From positions 37,477,682 through 37,541,681 of the forward strand of contig NC_052619.1 of NCBI RefSeq assembly GCF_016545825.1: a stretch of 64,000 nt of DNA, in the 5' to 3' direction. Positions 58,644 through 64,000 of this stretch are shown here, piece after piece (within the stretch, counting starts at the first letter, position 1; every line of letters starts with the position of its first letter). The notes beneath the pieces are model-generated. The model did no database searches and had not been told where the DNA came from. It saw nothing but the letters and a program-made list of their open reading frames with translations. The stretch is from Eucalyptus grandis. Its lineage: Eukaryota; Streptophyta; Magnoliopsida; Myrtales; Myrtaceae. The position numbers and the translations under genes are program-made.

Positions 58644-61600
58644 TTCCGGGGGGTTAAATTGGGGAGTGTGTCCCAGATCGAGGGGAATAATATATTATCC
58701 TTTGAAATAAAGAAAGAGATGATATGTATTCCAAGAGAGAGAAGGACAAAATAAAGGATTAGAAATTCGGAAAAGGCACGAATGTAATTTCTTGGCAGGC
58801 TTCTTCTTGATTATTATGGTGATTATTTTATGGTGATCCTATTTAATACACCTTAAAAACTTGCGCAAGGAGATTTTATGCTTTTGCATCTTTGACATGG
58901 TGCTTTAATTGTTAGTTCAAAAACTGGCAACCAAGAATTTAAACCAGAGTAATCTCTCACATGAGAATGCTACCTTTAAGCTTCACTATCCCTCTTTTAA
59001 AGGTTAATATGCATCTACTTTCAATGATTCAAGCAAGAATTTAATACTTAAAATATGTAGGATCTTATGATCTTGATCTGATCTGGAAGACTTCAAAAGG
59101 ATCCTACTTAGCATCTCGATCCGGATAACCTTTTTGTGTGTGTGACGAAGATTGCCCAGCTTTAATATTTATTGTGAATTTATTTGATCTTAGTTATATA
59201 TTTGACAGGAGAAATATGGATCCAGTTGTAAAATTTCTAATGGGCGACTCCAGAGTGAAACTGCTTTTCTGTTGGCTAAGCAGCTTTCACATGGAGCTTT
59301 TCTTCTCTATGTCAGTATCTGTCTTGTCCCTGTGCTCATATTGCATGGATGGAGACTGACTGCAGAACATGAAGAAAGAGTAAGGGCAATTTTACAGTTC
59401 CTCATCAGTTTGGTGTAAGATTGATCTCTGAAGCATAATGGGCCTTAGAGCCTTGAGTGTAGGACTAGCCTCTTTAATTTCAGCAAAAGAGTGTGGAGAA
59501 TCTGTCTTTGTTTGCTTCTATTACGGAATCCTACGGCTTCCTTTGCTTCAGATGGAATGAATAGCTAGTATTTGTTCTCCAACAGGTTATATTCACTTTG
59601 ATGCTTCAAGTTGTCCGTTTTATCCAGTGAGGGTACTCAGCTAATTAATATACAATGTCAAGTAGTATGTTATATGATTAACTTTTCCCTTTTAACTTTG
59701 TGCTTGCATCGCTTCTACCTGAATATATATGTATATCCTTGGAAGTGAGCCATATTTTACCCTGCATGTTTAAACTTTATGATACTTGAAGTCTTTCACA
59801 TTAGCAAGAATCCTTAACATCCTTGGTTAAGTTGAAAATTAACTTTGTACCCCTGATATGCCCCCCTTTCCATTTTTGTATTTTTCCTTATATCCTTGGT
59901 TTAATTACACTAATATTTTGCTTACAATGCCAAATTGGTAAAAGCATAGACTTAAACTACTGTGAGTAACCGTTTCTTTGGTAGCTATTAATTTTGATAG
60001 CTTACGTGGACCACAGTGGTGCTGTTTGTTCGTGTTTTCATCTCTCTCGGTTCATTGCCAAATCCGCAATTGTTGACCAAGATTGATCCAAACAGAGCTT
60101 TGCTTCAACTTAGGTGAGTGATTACCTGTTCTAATTGTTCCAAATCCATTGTTGTTTATACCGTCTGTTGTTTTTTCTGATTCTATTCAACCCCATTTCT
60201 GGTGTTTTTCTTGCTCTTTGGTTATGCCCTTACAAGAGTTAGTGCCCTTTTGCCTCGTCAAGATTCCTGTTGAGAGTTTTTGGTTTGTGATTACTATTTT
60301 ATTACCCTTCAATATTGCGTTTCTTACCTTTACAAGTTGTGGTTCTTCTTCTTACATGCTCATCGGAATAGATGGATTATATTTTGCATCGATAGCCAAA
60401 ACAAATGGTCAAACACCCAATAAAAAAACAAATGCCAAAAGTGGCATGGGAGGAAGTGTCTTCTCAGTCGGATATGAATGAAGATTCGACTAACTCCTAT
60501 GAGCATACTAATCATATGAGAAGTGCCACATGGGGTTATTATACATGTTTCATGTACATGTTTGCTTTTATGACTTATTGAACCTGCTAACCTATGGCTT
60601 CTAACCTGTGATGGATGTACTATCTGCTGATCATATGATGTCGTTGTGTCATTGGGTGCATTGTGCTTGGTTTGGTAGGAAGGAGGGATGTGTTGTGCAA
60701 TTTGGAAAATTTTGTTACAAGGATGAATGCTTGGTAGATGTACATTTTTTGAGTTTGTTTAGACTTTAAGCTAATTCTAGCTTTGTTATTAAATGCATGA
60801 AATCAAATGTGCAGACAAAGGAGGTGAATAAACTTACCTCCTTGCCAATTGCATATTTTTTTGGCTGACATGAATGAATGTGGTTTAGACCATCCTAATA
60901 GGAATTATATCTGTGTTTCTGTTATTAAATGTCGGTTGATTTCTATGAGAATTTAATGTTGTTCTGATAAGGCTTCCCAAGGAACAATTGCTGTCCTCAC
61001 TTGCGGCTGTTTCAGACAAATTTATCAGCAAAATAAGGGTCATGTTAAGAAGCTCATTCGTTTGCTGTTTTCTTACAGAGTAGCATGGCCTTTCTATTAA
61101 TGCAAGTATAGCTGATCAGGAGACAGTCCAAAGGCTGATTTTGTATTTGGGAGTATCCATCCTGATTCAGAGGTTGCTGATAATATCATTTGGAGGACTT
61201 CTCCTGCTATTGATGTGGATTCTATCAAATCGTTCAGAGATATGAAGCTGCTGCGTGTTCTTTTTAGTTGTAGTCCAAGTTGAATTGTAACTCTTTTTTT
61301 AGGTCAAGCATGATCAGAGAACCAGCTGGATATTTTTGTGGGAAGAAGAGAATTCGTAGGGTGATCCCACCATATCTATTGTAATCATCTAAGTTGGTTG
61401 TACCTCTTCTCTCTTTTCTTTTTGAACCGTATACCAACTTCGTTGCTAATGTGCTATTGGTTTTCTGTTGTAATCATCTAGTGCCAAATGAAGAGAGATT
61501 TGTGGACCTCATTTAAAGCATAAATACTTTTCAATATCTTTCTTTAAGCACATGTGGTTCATTCTCATTGGAAAACCAAGATAATACTATTGGCTATAGA

Positions 61601-61655
61601 ACACAAGTAGATGGTCCAGGGGAAATATATGATCCAGCATTCATCACATTTAACC

Positions 61656-62875
61656 TCACTTTGTGTAAGGAAGAATAGTAAATACTGTTTGTGCTACTGT
61701 GAGAAAGAGCAACACAATGGCTGCGAGAACGGACAAGGAAGCCCAAGGACTATGGAAATATTCCCTCCTCAGTTTCGCCATCCAGGCGTTCCACTTCTTC
61801 GTGTAATGTGCATTCACATTGTTGAAGATCTCGAAATAATAAGGATAAGATACCGTGACGTGGTCATAGGTCCTGTGAACATATGCGCAACCACCTTGTC
61901 ATCACCCAAGTAGTTCTTAATAATCCCTGCGCGGCGAAGCACCTCGACATCCCCTTTAGAGGTTACGAGGCAATCCGTGAAGGTAATATAATCTGTGAAG
62001 TAGTTGATGTCTCTGCTTTGATGATGCTGCTCGTACGCGATCAGGTTTCGAAAATTTGATTCGGTGTCGTCCTCTACACAGAAGGCCAGTAACTCGAGTG
62101 TCCCGTTCTTGAATTTGATGTCGCTCAGTGCGCACCCTTGCGCAGCCCTAAACCTGACTCCTGACTCCGTTAGCTCAGTCGCCGAGGGCATGACTGGTGT
62201 GCAGTTCAGGTGGGGCGTTTCAGGCAAGCCAGAAGTGCACCACGCGTGATACAGATGCAGAAGATGTTCCCAGTTGCCAATCGTCAAATTTCGGTCGGGG
62301 TTTTTTCGTTCACCCTGGAAGTACATGATGACGACTTTGCTGAACTCATGATGCTCGTCCTCAGTCAGGTCATATAGCTTGCTCAAGACGAAAAGTGGGA
62401 GTTGGTTCTCTAGCAGCAGTAAATCGCGCCTAATGCTATTTCGATTCCCACATTCATTCATAACCGGGTCGTCTTTGTCTGTCGCTATCATCCGATTGTA
62501 CTTACGGAAGAACTCAACGATGAAACATCCATCAATGAGCATCATCGCAAGAAACTTTTCTTGGGAGAGGTCAATGGTTTCCGCATAGCAATTACGCGCC
62601 CGCTGTTCCAGTTCCCTGAGAGTCGGCATATACCTGTCGACACTCTCCTTTCTCCTATCAAGCAATTGCTGCAGGTATCGCAGTTTTTGCTCCTCCATGA
62701 ATTTGAACTTGCCATTTCCATAGTGATAAGGGCCGATGGCTAGGATCTCTGGGTCATAGGCTTTCTCGTTGACTTCGCGCAGTTGATTACGAACCCTAAA
62801 TATACAATGCTCCGGCGAAGTGGGAGGCATACTTCGAAGCATATTCTCGATGTGGATTGAGGCATGATCTCGCAC
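61656..62875 (-). pseudogene. DUF247 (UPF0481) gene, copy B, frameshifted before the membrane anchor
   Basis: The open frame from 62875 follows copy A closely through about residue 327: IENMLRSMPP, AIGPYHYGNGKFKF, FLAMMLIDGCFIVEFFRKY, RDLLLLENQLPLFVLSKL, NLIAYEQHHQ, NYFTDYITF, GIIKNYLGDDKVVAHMF. A single-base difference near 61865-61890 then throws it out of frame and it stops at 61814. The lost tail is still readable in another frame to TGA at 61656, including the hydrophobic LLFLTVAQTVFTIL. The copy would make a soluble 353-residue DUF247 protein without its anchor. It also lacks the 196-bp upstream segment holding the TATA-like motif of copy A, and starts with GTG in the open frame like copy A. 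It is probably a pseudogene; expression as a truncated protein cannot be excluded. Confidence 0.85.
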
Positions 62876-63110
62876 CCTGAAACGGTCGTAGATCCCAGCA
62901 TGCTGTATTGGCTACGACATAATTAATGTGATAATAAGCACTTGGTAAAGCAAGATGATTGTTTTACATGTGCTTCCGAGGACAAATTTGTATTTTTGTG
63001 CGAATATTGATGGACAATACAAATTAAGCACCGTGGTTGAACACGTGGTGTGGACATTCAATACAAACAGATGGATAGCTGAGGAAAAATTACGAAACCC
63101 GTAATATTGC

Positions 63111-63225
63111 TCCTTATAATATTGCTCTGAGAATAAATTAACAGCTGTATGGGCTTTTTACTTTTGAGCTTCGGAGAACCCCTTTTGCTCTATGGACGAG
63201 TTTTGACTTTTGGGAAGGCAAAAGA
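63111..63225. other. Short spacer after copy B
   Basis: No gene or repeat boundary is seen here. Confidence 0.4.
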
Positions 63226-64000
63226 ACAGCACAAGTACCAAACTTGGCATGGAATACTTAAGTGTCACTTCATTTTGAAAATTGGGATATCTAATTTCTA
63301 AGTGTGGTGACCTTGGCCAAAAATTCTACGTGACAATTTTTTAATAATATAACTCGTCTACGTGACTTGTCGGAGAGTTGAATCAATAAAAAAAAAACCA
63401 AAACTATATCGTTTTACCTTTTATTTTGTTTTATTTTAATATAAATGTTCATTAAATTAAATTATTTTGGAAAAACAAATGAAGATTGCAAAACAGCGAG
63501 GGCTCAGCCCCTGCCGCCCTCACTGAGGAGGGTTGGCAATGATGGGGGAAGGGTTGATTAGGGTCGCTGGCCCCTGGCCAAGGCTCGACGACCCTGGCCG
63601 ACTAGTGGTGAGGGCCTACATCCCTCACCCAGCTCTAGGGCGAGGGTCGTGGCCCTCCCCCAGATCCAGCAAGACCCCCCAACCAGTGTTGGCCCTTGGC
63701 CTATTAAGTGAGGGTCAGCGACCCTCGTCAGATCTAGGAGAGGGCTACAACCCTCACCCCGGATCTAAGTTAGGGCTTACGAGCCCTCACCACTAGGGCT
63801 CGGCTACCTCGATTGACTCTACCCCCACCATCGCTGGCTCTTCCGAGTGATAGTGGCAAGGCGGCGGTGAGGAGGGCTAGCATAGCCCTCACCATTCTAC
63901 AACCCTCTGTTTATTTTTTATTTTTAAAAATTTTCAGTTTTAAATTTAAGTTAAGTAATATTTATATTAAAATTCAAATTCGAGGGAAAACGATGTCGTT
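63226..64000. mobile_element. GC-cored long-TIR MITE, truncated by the window end
   Basis: It opens with 'agtaccaaacttggcat' and 'acttaagtgtcac', related to the ends of the 43243 element. It passes through A/T-rich shoulders and reaches a GC core full of 'gagggc' and 'gccctc' phrases (63495-63910). The final 'aaaacgatgtcgtt' matches the 'aaaacgacgtcgtt' motif at the shoulders of the related elements. The right terminus lies beyond the window. The 87-codon frame at 63533 is a core artefact. Confidence 0.6.

Larger units (their letters stand above)
55380..63110. repeat. Segmental duplication copy B (most complete copy)
   Basis: The left half (55380-57600) matches copy C and the right half (57516-63110) matches copy A, so B preserves the whole unit. 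It lacks the gypsy, PIF MITE, SINE and hAT insertions found in A or C. It ends in a frameshifted DUF247 gene. About 220 bp near 58536-58753, including an (AG)n run, is present only here. Confidence 0.9.

Noticed and set aside
63533..63796. 87-codon plus-strand frame as a gene
   Set aside because: It lies wholly within the GC core of a truncated MITE with repeated 'gagggc' phrases.

Overview
The window is nuclear DNA from a dicot plant, dominated by transposable elements. Spliced genes with GT-AG introns, LTR retrotransposons primed by initiator-Met tRNA, a plant-type LINE, a tRNA-derived SINE, and hAT, PIF/Harbinger and Mutator-like DNA elements all point that way. The style of the MITEs (a PIF-type element starting GGGCCTGTTTGG and long-TIR elements with 'cataacttggcac' ends) reminds me of Myrtaceae such as Eucalyptus, but that is only an impression. 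Host genes are sparse: a DUF247 membrane-protein gene, a frameshifted DUF247 copy, and one PLAC8/cysteine-rich (FW2.2-like) gene.

Layout. 1-2650 is LTR-like retrotransposon sequence that begins in a short tandem repeat. 2651-15630 is copy A of a segmental duplication. It is interrupted by a complete but decayed Ty3/gypsy element (5176-11460) and a PIF/Harbinger MITE (12309-13088), and ends in DUF247 gene A (minus strand). 15630-23100 is intergenic, with a 484-bp tandem duplication, a tRNA-like sequence and AT-rich repeats. 23101-36768 is a Ty1/copia element with both LTRs and a 5-bp target duplication, split by a LINE (24232-30319, minus strand) with its own target duplication. 36774-39420 is intergenic with an inverted repeat. 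39573-42148 is the three-exon PLAC8 gene. 43243-44072 is a long-TIR MITE.

44870-54765 is a second copy (C) of the upstream part of the duplicated unit. It is interrupted by a SINE (45448-45656) and by a 7.4-kb segment (46423-53794) that looks like a single hAT element. That segment holds a decayed hAT transposase, a Mutator-like MITE, one exon of a glutamyl-tRNA reductase (HEMA) pseudogene and three splice-competent exons of a METTL22-like methyltransferase. 55380-63110 is copy B of the unit, ending in the frameshifted DUF247 copy. 63226-64000 is the start of another GC-cored MITE cut by the window edge.

The three copies act as each other's empty-site controls. The gypsy, PIF MITE, SINE and hAT insertions are each missing at the matching site of another copy, so all four came after the duplication. 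Apart from the DUF247 and PLAC8 genes I found no clearly functional coding sequence. The most interesting object is the candidate hAT element carrying pieces of two unrelated host genes in one orientation.
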